From contig NC_088309.1 of NCBI RefSeq assembly GCF_910592395.1, forward strand, positions 10,542,501-10,606,500: DNA of 64,000 nt, given 5' to 3'. The first letter of the stretch is position 1. Every line of letters starts with the position of its first letter. Position numbers and translations under genes: made by a program. This document shows positions 45,953 through 58,800 of this stretch, one piece after another. Under the pieces are notes generated by a model that was given only the letters and a program-made list of their open reading frames with translations, made no database searches and was not told the DNA's origin. Origin of the DNA: Lineus longissimus. Lineage: Eukaryota > Nemertea > Pilidiophora > Heteronemertea > Lineidae.

Positions 45953-48900
45953 CTAAGCACCTTTGGATGTGATCTGTGTCAGACCCTTGCATGTGATCTG
46001 TGTCGGAGCCTTGCATGTATTCTGACGCATCAATCCCACAGCAGGCTTCAGACACATGTCCACGAAACAGCAGAGATTGCCATTGATGCACGATTCCTGC
46101 AACATCTGATGGACAGGAATCACTTCATTGGTTGGGTTTGCCTTCCGAAAAGATATAAATAAGCTCATGAAGTAAACATGTTGAAGTAACTCTCGGTGCT
46201 CAAACAGAGGACGAACTGACTAATTTTGCGAGAGAAAGGTACGACAGCTGAGAGTAGATAATGATAATAATAAATAAATATAGAATTTGTAAAGCGCCTT
46301 TCCAGGTCACCCTGCTCAAAGCGCTACCTCCTCTATTTTTTGAAGTGAAGATTAAACAAGTGTGTTTTAAGAAGGGATTTGAATTGGGTGAGGGTCTCAG
46401 CAGATGTAATTGCTTTGTGGAGTCGATTCCAGAGATAAGGGGCAGCCACGGAGAAACTGCGATCCCCGTACTTTGATTTTGAGCGAGGTAGAGGGTGGTG
46501 AACTCTCGTGAAGGCTCTGTCCACCAAGCTGAACAAGCTGGAACGTAACTGTCGGGGGAAGCGTGATGAGGGCGAGTACACTAAGCCAATCATTAATAAA
46601 AATTTAGAGAAGTTTGCCACGTCTGAAAAAGACACCCACTTCAATATGTTCTGTTCTCACACCGGAGTGAATCTGCCTAATCGGTTTGATATTTTCAGAA
46701 AATGCTTTGTTGTGAGATTTCATAAACACTGGCAGGGAGACATCGCCATACCTTGTCATAGTAAAAGCCACCCTTATTCAGTAGATACTCCTCCAACTCT
46801 AGCCAAGCTTCACCAGACATGCCAAGAAGTCCTTGAACAGAACCGCCTCTACAGAAGACAAGTCCTTTACATGTGCCATCGTCTCCAATGATTCTGGAAA
46901 GAAACAATTTTGAATATTCCATGAAGACCATTGACATAAGTACCAGTAGATGGAGTCTTTGAACAACGTTCTCAAAGACTTTGAATGACGCTCTCAAAGA
47001 CCCTTTTGAAAGCCAATATTTCAAACTTTTATAGAAACGTACTGAATACAAGATAAGAAAGGAAAGAGCCAACGGTCCTAGCTGCAAACAACATCAGAAG
47101 TAGCAGGTAGTTGTTTTTCTATTATCATACCTATAAAACCTACATCTTGACCAACCCCAACAACAGCCTGGCAAGATTTTGAACCCTTTGACAGGAAGGC
47201 CTTCGAACTTGGTGCTCAGCCTTCCAATTCAACTCAAACCTGGCATCTCAATATCAACTATGCAGGCAATGCCATATAGGCAATGCAATAGAGTAGAATG
47301 GGGTAATTGTAGCCCCGGTTCAATTGTAGCCCATGCCTATGATATTGATTGATATCCCCATGCATCAAACAATGCAGGAGCAACAAATAAACCGGGGCTA
47401 CAAATACCCCATTCTACCTTACTTACATTGCCTCTGGTTTGATGATCCCAGCATTGGAGGTACAGCCACGTCCTGTACAATTTCCATTATGAAAGTGACT
47501 TGCACAATGCATGCACACAGGGTCCAGTGTAAGTTTCAGAACAACGCTCACAAAGACCACACATTGGAACTGGATCTCCTCAATCTCATCAACATTCCAG
47601 ACTTGGAATAGAGACATCTGTGGTGGACTAATGGTCTTCTTACTGCAAAGAAGTTGAACACACATAGAGACAAGCGTAGCTAGGGCACTGCAATGACTCC
47701 AGACAGAAGGAAAGGTTGTCATCATTTTATTGCAAGGGCAAATGCCCTAACTGTGTGCAATACACTCTTTGCAGCCCAAATGTACATGTAGCATCGCGAA
47801 GACCACTTAACCAGACAATGAGGGAGCATTCATATGCACTGGGTAACACTATGTCTGGCCAAAATGCCAAATAGGGACCGGGCTTATGGCATATGACCAG
47901 GAGGTAAATGCCCTTAATCATAAGACCAGTGTTGTTCAATTTTGGAATAAGGATTGATGATAGCAAATAAAGTTGAAAGCAACTAGCAATTATAACAATA
48001 GATGACTGACCTGGTTGTAACAAGCTCTGCAGTGCGTTTCAGAACTTTTATGCTAGAAACTGCTACAAACTGAAGGCAATTCAGACCGTTCAATCTCCTT
48101 CTCCCAACTTGACTGGCAATGATCGTAGCTCCTGGCAGTACTCCTAATGCATAGGGGTGTGATCCACATGGTAGCCCAAGGTATATCTCATCAGAGGTCT
48201 CGGGGTCGGACAGGGTGAGAGTGATCTGGCCACCAGAGGGTGATAGACCTGAAATGAAGGCAATAATAGTAAGTATTCAATGCGATGAACTGATGACAAG
48301 CCGAGTATTCACAACACAAATATATCGGGATTCAACCTATCTCTTTGAGGACAGTTTTCATTAGTAAATAATGAGAGGGTGTCAGAATGAATGCAATCCT
48401 AATTGCAGAATTTGCTTAACATCTAATAGTAAAACATACCTAGTGAATTAATACATTTCTTTGGAAGATTTGTTGCTCTCCTATCCAATGTTTTCAGAGT
48501 CTTTGAGTTGACGATACCCTTGACTGAAACCAATGCTTGACTTGATCCTTGATTAGAATGGAATGCAGACCTGGAAAGTTAATCAAAAATCTGTTAAAAT
48601 CACTACAATGTATTCTCTGTTGTTATGTATACTCCTTTGGGACAAAACTTCCGGATTTTGATTCTGTTTATGGATGCACATGAATGAGAATGCTAAAGAA
48701 CCTATCATGCAGTTAGCGTTATGATTTCTGAATAAATGATTATGATCAAGATTTTGAATGAACAATTAGACTATTGATATTTGTTTCCCGCCCACTTGCC
48801 TGCTTCTCAGTAATTCAGCAACAGTGAGGACGTCTGGCTCTACTTTGTTGATACTTTCAAACAAAGCAGACGACACAACAAAGTCTTGCAATCTCTCAAC

Positions 48901-51900
48901 TTGACAGTTCTCATTCAGGGTGAACGTTTTTGTCAGACTTTTCCCTCTCAATCCTGCTGGCACATTTGAAATGAAGACTCTCTGCATCAATGCGGGATTC
49001 ACAGTCAACTTGTACACACAGTTGCAATGCAGGACCTCAAACAGCCTAACTTGTGCACCACTAATGGTCAAGGCAATTCGTTCGAATGTAAAGTTTTCAT
49101 CACAGTTTTCTGAAGGTACTAAATGGCCCTGTGATGCACAGTCTTTATTTTCACTTTCTTCTTTTAATTGTGAAGCTTTTACAGTCTGTACACTATTTCC
49201 ATTAGCATCTGTTTGTCCCACAGAAGCACCTCTTTTTTCTCTGAGCTTAAACCCAGTGATGTTGAAAAAAAGTTCACCGGTCGTTCTGGTGAATTGTTTC
49301 ATTTGCAGGCCTTCTTTTGTACAAATGACAAGAAATTCACAATCTGAAGACTGAGACAAAATTTGTGGTGCAATACTAGGCTGAATTTCTGTTATTTTTC
49401 TACTACATTTAGCACCACCAAGTTCTGTTCCTGTGCCGATAAGGGTCATTCTAACATCACTTGATTCTTTCCTTTCACAAAAACCACTAGTAGACACTTT
49501 ATCACAACCTGATACAGATTTAGCACCATGGAATTCTAATTTAGCACAACTAGAGTTCACTTTACTTTGAAGTGATTTCATTTTAGCACTTGGTAAAGAT
49601 TGCGGATTTGAGTATCCGCACTCAGATTCTGCACAAGCTATATGTCTTATAGCAGTTTTGTCTTTAGCACCAGTTCGATATGAATCCAGAGCACCTGGTT
49701 TTTCTAGCTTCACAGATTTCTCATGCTTTCTTTGTGTCTTGTGCACTCCACTGACCTCAGAACCCGGCACCTCAGACTTAGATTTCATCGAAACTTTATC
49801 ACAAATCAGTACATCTTTTGCAGAAACCTGAACGTAACATTTTGTTAAGTTTGAATCAGAGGAACCATCTTGGCATGAAAACGTCTCGACAACAACTTCA
49901 TAATTGTCTATCCTGACAACATGATCCAAGAGCCATGTCTGAGCATAAGAACACCGAGATATTCGCTCATTTGCACAGAAGCACTTGGAGGCTGTCCTCT
50001 GTATATCCGAACACAAATGATGACTTTTGTCTTTCCGGTCGTCAGAAATAACAACACTAATATGTCCGTAGCTGTCTTGCAATTCAACGTGGCCGTTTGT
50101 TTTGTTCGTATGTAGGACCCCCAGCAGAGCCTGTAAAGTTACAAAAAGATTTGAAAATACAAGAAATATCAGAGCCTCTTTAGATATGTGACCGATGACT
50201 CCATACACTGTGATGTCATGTCGTGACTGCACCAAAATCAAGAACAGAATTATGTTATTATCACCATGAAGTTGAATTACCTTGATTTTCTAGTGTTTGG
50301 CCGAACTTCATTTTCAAATTACATAACTGATCTATTCTTCACACAATATTTACCTGGGGTGGATTGAAATCGGAAGATTTGAAACATTTGGCCGACCACC
50401 CTTGTTTGTGATCCGAGGGGGCGTCGTCTCTGTGTCTCATCGGGATGGAGAGAAGGTCAGCTATAGTTGGGAAAGTGCAAGGGAGACCACAGTCCTGAAA
50501 CGAACACAAAAAATTTACGGTGCCTATACCAATTGTTAATGGGGGGGGGGGGGGGGGGGGGGTTGGAACTATAGCAGGAGCAAAGGGTCAAATTGAAAGA
50601 CTTCAGCTGACTTAATATGCACAGTATAGGGGCCTTAGTGGTGTTTGTTTCTGTGATAATTACATTATTCACACAAACATGAATTGATTTGTTGTACTGT
50701 GATATAGAGAAGTCAATCCCAACATCCTACTAATCACTTTATGCCCCTTCCAACCCTTCCCAGCAATGTTGGGATTGTGAAACACGCTGATGTGTGCTGT
50801 ACCCACCTGATTCTCAAAACAACTGTCTTTCAGGAACTCCTCAACTTCATTTATATTCCTGTTTCCTGTCTTTGGGGGTATTATCTCCAGTGAGGACAGC
50901 AGCGGCTGGGTAAGAACTGTATGAAGTATGACTCCGGCTCGATGTCTGAAAATAACAAATATGATATCACCCGAAGTGCAGAAATATGAATAAAATCGAT
51001 ACCACTGCAAAAAATGTATTCTATAACATGACTAGGATGTAGAAATGCACAGAAATATGAATAAAATCGATACCACTGCAAAAAATGTATTCTATAACAT
51101 GACTAGGATGTAGAAATGTACAGAAATATGAATAAAATCGATACCACTGCAAAAAATGTATTCTATAACATGACTAGGATGTGAAATGCACAGAAATATG
51201 AATAAAATCAATACCACTGCAAAAAATTTATTCTATAACAAGACTTTGATGTAGAAATGCACATCAACTGCTTTTGTCTCTAAGGTAGCTGGGCTGGGCA
51301 GTGGGGTAATGCCATCGATATCATTGCCGATCCGAGTTAACATTGATGCTTATGACCTCTGAGGCCGTGGGTCCCTGTCAGAAGATGACAAATGGTAATA
51401 ACAGCAGGAACAGTTAGACCCTAATTGATGAAGTACAATAATAGATGAGCTGGCTTGATCTTTTCATCTGCTAAGAGCTACAGTGTTATACCATACCTAT
51501 TCTTTGACAGATTGAACCTCTGGACAATCGACTTTTCAAGTTTGCAGACCTCATACAGCAGTCTATTGCAGATTGTATGGCTCGAAAGTAAGGATGCAAC
51601 ACTACTGGTTGAAAATCGAAATGGCTGAAAAAAGAACTAAGAAATTAACTGACTACAGAACTTTTACGTAATCATTTTTATTTAAAAGTGTTGCTGCCCA
51701 GGTAGAACTATTGTAAGTGATCATTATATCTGCAGGGTCATACTAAAGCAAGTTGATGATTCAAACATACCATGGATTCTGATGGCTGGTCTGGGTGTTC
51801 AAGGAGCTGAACACTGCTGTGGATACAACCAAAGATGACTTCATCCTCACTGAAAACCTGAAGAAAATATGACTGAGTATTTGAAAACAATACCAGTACA

Positions 51901-54900
51901 GTTGAACTGTACTTCTAGTAACTGATTTCTCACAATAGGTGTCCAGAAGAGTTGGTGGGTTTCTGTCACCTCAGTCATCTATGGTTAGCAAACCTACTTT
52001 ATTAAGGGTACTTTTTCAACTCACAGCAGTAAGATTTGGCAATGTAAAGGTACCGTGGATGATAAAACTCACCTGGGGATCATGGTGGACAGAAACTGAA
52101 ATTCTTGCGCCGGGCTTGATCTTTTCAAAGCATGTTTCAGTAGGTATTCTCGTAAGGAACAATCTGTAATATAAAAAAAGAGTCAGTTTTAGATATCTGG
52201 TCATCCTATTAAGATTGACCAGTTGGATCATCTATACTTTTTGGCCATTTGGTACATCATACATACAAGAAACCAGAGACTTTCGTTTTCTTCTGGGAAT
52301 TTCACCTGATTGATACAACTGGCAGTGATGAATCTTCATCAAGTGATGTAGCTTCATACCTCCTTGTTTGATCCAACTCATAAACACCATGGACAGCATC
52401 TTCACAACTAGTGACTCTCCCCTGAAAAAGATTTTAGATATGACAGAAATACAAACTTTTGCACAATTAAAAGCAAAACATCTTTCAGGTGGATTACATT
52501 CTATGTAGTCCACATTTTAAAATCAAAATGTTCGATTTGAACACCAATATATTTTCTACAATGCTCAGTAACTGTCAAAATTCAGGAGAAAATTCTTTGC
52601 AAATGCAAAAGCATTAGACATATTACTCATCAACATTTGGTGCAGTTTCTTCCATATCACATGGGTCCAACTGGGAATCTAAGTCCAACTGGGAATCTAA
52701 CCAAGGCCCACAATACACTACCCTCGTTGAAAAGTTCTGTCATCACCAGTCATATATAACTTACTTTAAAGAGCTTGAGACGTATTGGCTCTGCTATATC
52801 TGATAGTGTGACGTCTTTGGTTGAGATAATTTTTCGAAGGTATTTGTAAAACCAGTCCTGAAGTTGCAATGGGAATTCTATGTTGGGTTCATTTTTTCTA
52901 GCAGTAAAAATGTATGGCAATATTATGGTCATTGATAATTACTCATTGTCGGACCTTAGATTTAAATAATAACAAACTTTTAAAATTCAAAAAATTTACA
53001 AATTTGAACAAATATTTGTAAAGAAGCTTACTTCCAATGTGAAGTTGTTGTACGTTTCTTCATTTTCCTTCATCAAACAAGAAGATGCTGCGTCAGTGCG
53101 GAAGGTTGTCTCCTCCTTATCTGTACCCTGAAGTGAAACAAATGATGACACGGAACAGCGACCGCAGTCTGGGTGTCTTGGCTGCAAGACTGTGGAACTC
53201 CCTCCTCACCAGCATGCGTGAACTCACGGGCACTCAATCCTTCCAAAAACAACTTAAAACTCACCTTTTTACCAATCTCTTTTGCTAATTTTAATCCAGT
53301 TTTTAATTTATGTATTAATATTATTGTCATTTTGTATCATGTCATTGTTTTTAACTAAGTGTAACCATGTACAGTGCTTAGAAAATGTTTTACCATTATT
53401 GTAGCACTTTAAACTGAATAAATTATTATTATTATTATTATTATTATCATTATTATTATTATTATAGCATCAATGTACACTGGTGCTTTGGTAATTTGAT
53501 AGAACAACTGAACTCACAAACAGACTGCAATATCTATGGCACTGCACCGACCCATCCCTATAGAATGTCAAGTTTCATTTTAAGCGTATTTCATGCTATC
53601 CTGTCTTTTGCACACAGAACAAAATTCAAAGCTAAAATACCTGTACTGTACACCTTCTAAGTTCATACTTTCTAACTATCAATGTTGTGTCACCTACCTT
53701 AAATAAGACTGTCAGTTTCAATTTCGAGATGACAGCTTCATGGTTAATTTCAAGTTTCTCTTTCCACTTTTGGAGCAGTTGCCTGGAAGTTAGTACAAAT
53801 TTAAAGTGTACATGTATAAGAGTTCAGATGTAAAGCCACTTAATCCACTTCAGGCCTTTCTGAGCAAAAGTCACTTTAAAATTTTCTACTGTTACTCTAT
53901 GGGTTTTTACTTTGACATCGCATTACATGAGTTTCAATAGGATTCTTTGGGTTTGCAATGAAATGGTTTAGTATTCAGATCTAGGATACTGTCAGCTTCA
54001 TAGAAATATATTGAGGAATATCCAGGCCATCAAGATGCAAATGAAATCAGAAACCAATGCATACCAAGATGAGTTAACTGTTCCATGCTGACCATCCCCT
54101 TCTCCAACAGGCCTCTTTCTGTAAAGAACCATAACAGATACACTGGCATTGCTATGTCCCTTCAACTTGATCAGTGTCACAAGGTCATCTTTTACTCTGC
54201 AATAAAACGAAATACTGTATTACTTTAAAAAAACACAATGAATATTTCATATTAAAGTGTCGCATGTTGTGGTGATGGGTTACTTATTGTTAAGCCAATC
54301 AAGATTTGAAAAGACTTATCAACCTAGAATAACAAAAAAATAAGTACCTTTTGACCTGAATGAAGAGCTTTTAATAACTGCACTTTTTCAAGATAAGAGG
54401 TTATACAAGTCTAAGAAAATGAAAGACATATCTTCAGAAGCTTTTAGTTTCGAGTACAAATGTTCTGTTATTTCTGTGCTATCTTTCTCAAAAAAACCTC
54501 CATGTCTACTCTAAGTTACCTGAAAATTTCACTGACAGCTATCACAGTCCCGTGAATGTTGACATTCCCTTTAAATCCAAGTGCTTTGCTATGAAAGAAG
54601 AAAATTGTGAAATCTCAAGCTGTGTTTTGAGAGTTTTTAAAACAGCGTTCTCTTCCATATGCATCAACATTATGAGGACAATGGGTTCCTTCTTTATTCT
54701 CCATTTACTTTTGAAAGTAGGTCTAGCAGTAAGTTTTAATACCAAAGCACCAAAGCACCATAGACAGCTCAATCACCTACATGTATCCTTTTTATTGTGC
54801 AATTAAAGCCTCCATATTTAAGGAAATTACGAATATCTTAAGATATTCAGCTTGGGAATATAATACATTTTTTGTAACAATAATGTATTCTCACCCATAT

Positions 54901-54952
54901 CTTGTTAGGTAGAGTGCATCCTCCACTCCAATAGCATCCATTTGATTGCAAG
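45953..54952 (-). CDS. CTC1: CST complex subunit CTC1 (5' end not resolved)
   Basis: Exons: 54952-54895, 54588-54520, 54196-54065, 53782-53698, 53127-53032, 52857(or 52897)-52765, 52421-52360, 52163-52073, 51857-51771, 51624-51497, 50945-50807, 50494-50354, 50130-48800, 48570-48440, 48248-48011, 47642-47427, 46893-46752, 46141-45953. Together about 1140 aa; human CTC1 is about 1217. Matches to known CTC1 order: an OB-fold segment ALLGVLHTNKTNGHVELQD, LGVLPGATIIASQ, the zinc site CMHCASHFHNGNCTGRGC, then IIGDDGTCKGLVFC and LGMSGEAWLELE. CTC1 with STN1 and TEN1 binds telomeric single-stranded DNA and helps pol-alpha/primase fill in. The first listed exon enters in phase 1, so upstream coding is missing. 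The 5' boundary of the 52765 exon is uncertain: 52857 fits the phase. The final exon is the weakest match. Confidence 0.88.
46255..46644 (-). mobile_element. LINE 3' end (CR1/L2-like remnant)
   Basis: Minus-strand translation of 46550-46333 gives SKYGDRSFSVAAPYLWNRL and FKSLLKTHLF, the usual C-terminus of this LINE group, followed by a 3' tail with AAGGCGCTTTACAAATT and ATT/ATA simple repeats at 46260-46285. It lies in the last CTC1 intron, same strand. Confidence 0.75.
47294..47416. mobile_element. 123-bp foldback MITE beside a CTC1 exon
   Basis: TAGAATGGGGTAATTGTAGC at the left returns inverted at the right (GGGGCTACAAATACCCC then ATTCTA), with near-perfect arms of about 28 bases. The right end is 10 bases from the first base of CTC1 exon 47427-47642, that is, just inside the intron after that exon's donor. 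Confidence 0.75.
48800..50130 (-). CDS. CTC1: Large central CTC1 exon with GC-type donor
   Basis: 1331 bp, by far the largest exon. It begins with the OB-fold stretch ALLGVLH after TTTACAG and carries a long Ser/Lys-rich insert in the middle not seen in the vertebrate protein as I know it. The frame to the next exon works only if the donor is AG|GCAAGT (phase 2). The nearby GT (at the GTGGGC) would give phase 0 and a stop in the next exon. Confidence 0.75.
50976..51261. repeat. 71-bp tandem repeat, four copies
   Basis: CAGAAATATGAATAAAATC starts at 50979, 51050, 51121 and 51190. It lies in a CTC1 intron about 30 bases upstream of the exon 50945-50807. No coding meaning. Confidence 0.85.
53129..53466 (+). 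mobile_element. LINE 3' end with ATT-repeat tail
   Basis: Plus-strand translation gives NSDRSLGVLAARLWNSLL and FQKQLKTHLF, the same LINE C-terminal type as at 46.3 kb but in the opposite orientation. A short 3' UTR with GCACTTTAAACTGAATAAA ends in an ATT microsatellite (53421-53466). It begins immediately after CTC1 exon 53127-53032, inside the intron. Confidence 0.75.
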
Positions 54953-55528
54953 CTGAAGTAATAATTGATATGGAATGAATAACACTAATAGTGGTTGAGC
55001 CATAAATTTACAGTACAGATGAGAAACAGGCATTCATAACAAGTACTGGATACGACAGGCTATATCTAAATTAGCAAATTGGAGACAGCCTAGGTTGTCA
55101 GATGACTGTACTCTGTAGCTGGCCTGGCCCTGGGGGGGGGGGGGGGGTGTTATACTGAACTGAAGTGAGTATGTTGCCCCCAATCCAATACCCAAGAAGC
55201 ATTTCCTATTCTAAACAATGATGCATCCTTGTCAAGTGTATATCGCTCTCCGGTTCAGACGTTCTATTGATTTTCTGACTCTGTACAACACTAAAGATTA
55301 GACACTTCTTGAGACAGATCATCATGATTCTGTCTTCTGAATCTGTCATCTGATGCAGATTTTTAGTTTTTTCAATTCATTTGGAGAAGAAATCCCAGAT
55401 ACATTAGCACACATGATCTATTTAATGCAGTATCCAATACATAATCTTTTTGCATCATATACGCGTAAATACATTCCACATAAATACGGTTTTTCGTCAA
55501 AAACAGGAGGAATTTTCAAGAATTTTAC

Positions 55529-55557
55529 CAAAATTTGTCAATCAAATCTGCCGCCAT
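55529..55557 (-). CDS. Candidate first coding exon of CTC1
   Basis: On the minus strand AAAATGGCGGCAGATTTG opens MAADLIDKF and meets a donor GTAAAA after 29 bases. The AAnATGGCGGC form is a common metazoan start context (YY1-like), and many CTC1 proteins begin with MAA. It would need at least one more exon before 54952 to fix the phase, and I did not find it. Confidence 0.3.
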
Positions 55558-55852
55558 TTTACACCAAAGTCACATGATAAAGTTCGCGGTACATCGTGAA
55601 TTTGTAAAAAATGTTAACTTAATCAACTTCAAACTAATATTAACATCAAAACCATTAAATAAGATATGTATTTGTATAGTATCATTCTCTAGTATTTCTT
55701 AGTTATGGAGATATCGCCATCCAAAGATAAAGTTTCCCGTGATCCTTTAGCGCACCTGCTACGTCACGAATGCGGAAGTGAATGATGATAGAGACGTGTT
55801 GAAATGTTTTTGTGCAGTTTCTAACACATTTTGTCATCAAAGTTGTGATTCC
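55558..55852. promoter_or_regulatory. Putative bidirectional promoter CTC1/FAM174
   Basis: About 300 bases separate the candidate CTC1 start codon on the minus strand from the FAM174 start. No TATA box is placed. The call rests on the head-to-head layout and depends on the uncertain CTC1 first exon. Confidence 0.3.
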
Positions 55853-58800
55853 ATGATGAATAAAGTGTCAGTTACCGTTTTCTGGACAATTATAGCTGCC
55901 CTGCTCATAATAGCTGCAGTGGCCCCGGTAAATTCGGTTGATAACAATGAGAATGACCCTAAAAAAAATCAAGCTGGAGCCGGAGTAGCAGGGACCGGGG
56001 GCAAGCCGGATGCCGCAACAAGTGATGTAAAGACTGGTCATACCACAGCCTTACCTAGCTCTAGCAATAACAATAACACACATTCCAGCCAGAATTGTAC
56101 AGACGGTAAAGACAATGTAACTGGGGAGTGTAAACCAAAAAATTCGGGGACGTGGTACAATAATATTATTGGGAAAAATAAGGGAATGCTTGAAAGGACT
56201 ATGTACGTGCTTATTGGAATTACTGTTTTAGTTGTGCTCTACTTCGTGATAAAAACGATTAGGTAAGAACTCGCAGTGTCCATAGCTAAAGGCTAGTCAG
56301 TTTCTGTTGCATGATTTTTGTGTGTTGTCGTGATTTATCTGTTCTTCCATTTCAGAGAAAAAAATCTGCCTCTCAACAAAAATGGTAGAAGTAATGCTGG
56401 CAACTGATTTTAATACCGTAGAATCTCTCCATTAAAGACACTCTCGGGACTGACAAGTAATGGAGAGGGGTCCTGATAAGAGAGGTCAAATTGAATAGAA
56501 ACAACACATTAGGGACCAAAACTATTGTCCTTGAGAAAGAGGGTGTTCGCTAAGGGAGGTTCCACTGTACCAACAGAGCATACATAAAGAGGCATTGAAT
56601 TTCAAAAGTGTTAGGGCACCCATTTTCGAGCCATTTTGGCCTTGGTTCCTGGCATGCCTTGGCGATATGTAAGAAGATTGAGAGGGTACGATTATGAAGG
56701 CCAATTTGGAGGGTACAGACTGCTATTTAAGCCCTGCATAGATTTACCCATGCCCACAAGCATTGTGCAGTTCATTGAACTTCCATCTGAAGAGCATGCT
56801 GGCTTAAAATATTGTTGGTATTACATCACTATATTTATTCCATCTATTCTAATACCACCAGTAGCCTGAAATTTGGCGTGATATCCTATTCAAGTGTCCA
56901 TGTATCCTTAGTGATGTGAAAAGGACAAAATATCGTAAAACATGTTGTCTACTTAAAAGCTAATTGATTTACATTGACATTTAAATGAAGTGGACCATCA
57001 CCTGTCTGTGGAATTTGAGTCCTTCATTATGTTCATCTGAATTACAGCCATGCTATAGTCTTTTCAGTATGGAATTAGCCAGTCTGAATCAGTATGGCAA
57101 TAATCATGACATTTGCCTGCTGCTCGCAATCATATTCAGTAATTGAGGATAATTATCTTGGTGAACATGTGTAGGCCATGGTACTGTTGACACAGTGTTT
57201 GCTGAGTGTACAACATCCTATTATCACAATCATCTATAGCCTGTTGCAGTAGTACTTTGTACCTCATTAGGTCTCGTGTTTAGTATGTCTTTGGTAAACA
57301 GGAATGAAACACTGCCTCATTTACAAGTGTACATGTTACAAGTAACAAGACAAAATGGAAATGGGCAAAGTGTTGTGACTGCGAGCTCCCTTTCTCTGCA
57401 AGATGACAAATGTCTACATTTTTCAGCTCTCATTCATTTTGAGATGATCCCTTATGATGCAGTCTTGTATTGCATGACATTTGTACCAACAAGCCAATCT
57501 CAATCTCAATTATTGCTCCATAATTGGCATGGCAGACATCAAAGCAGAAAGGTCTGACTCCATCTGTAGAACGTCCAGGAGGCACGTTCGCTCATCTTGG
57601 ACGACGGTGTATCAGTTGCTTTGCCAACCTGAGGCTTATCGCCGGAAATTTCAGAATTGGGAGAATGAAATTGACAAGCCTTAGTCTAAGAGATCAAAAT
57701 ATTGGAAAACAGTGCACTTTAAACCAACTATTCTTGAGCTTCTCGATAGCAACTGGTAATGCAATTGCAACTAGATTACCAGTGTGTGTTATTCAAATGT
57801 TTTATTATGGTTACGGTGTCAATAACAGAACAGCCTGTTGGAAGAATAATATCAAGAAGTGCACGGCGCTAAGTCCAGGTTGGGTTTCTATCTCTCTTGA
57901 TGGGCTTCATATTATTACCATGAACAGGCTAAATATTAGCATGTGCATTCATTATTGAAACTCCATCTCCAGACGTATCTTGTGGCCTACATTGCAGCCG
58001 CCGCTATGCTAAACATTCACATTGCTATCTCTGCCATTGAGGTATCCATGTACTTACTCCTGGGTGGAGAGAAGCGCCTTAAAGGACACATCAATGAAAT
58101 AGTGCTGACCCACCGGAGAATTGTGGATTTTAGCAAGGAGATGTTTATTGAATATGGAGAGTAATATCCATGACTGTTTATTAATATTTTATAAGAACTA
58201 GTCCAGAAAAGCATCTGCTCTATTGAAATCGTGTGGAAGCTTGGTCTCGTTCCAGTAATACTATGGTAATAATGATAAATCCATACATGTAATGCAATCC
58301 TGTGCATCTGGCATTTATCTCTTATTCATGCATCACGTTAATTTCAACCTGATGAATGCGACATGGCTCCTTCTGGAACTCGAGTTCTGCGAAGTAGAAA
58401 TTACAGAATTAATGCGATGAAAAATGAATTTATTGACCACACTTTTGGGAAGAATCGTAAGAGCTTAAGGCTGCAGTTCTAGCGTCTCATGAAACTAGCC
58501 GATCTTGTCAAGTGGTTGAAAGCACCAGTTGATTGCATTATTTATCCGATGCATCAAGCAGAAGTTTTATGCTTCATGTAATGTCGGCCACCAGGGTCAT
58601 AGTTGTTTTTATTTCCTGAAATCGACATTGACGGTTTCAATCAGGTTCAACCCTTAGTAAGACAGACTGTTTTATGTGATCATCCTGGCGCTGACATCGA
58701 TTAGAATTTGTGTCGGATGTTTTTTCTGAAAACAGGTAGATTATCTCCCATTTGCACTTCAGGTGGTGTATTGTCATGTCAAAGCCAGTGTTGAAGAGTA

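Noticed and set aside
48920-49354. 144-codon plus-strand frame
   Set aside because: It is the antisense shadow of the large CTC1 exon.
57276-58164. Cluster of plus-strand frames up to 144 codons in the FAM174 intron
   Set aside because: They overlap in different frames and show no family match or convincing splice links.
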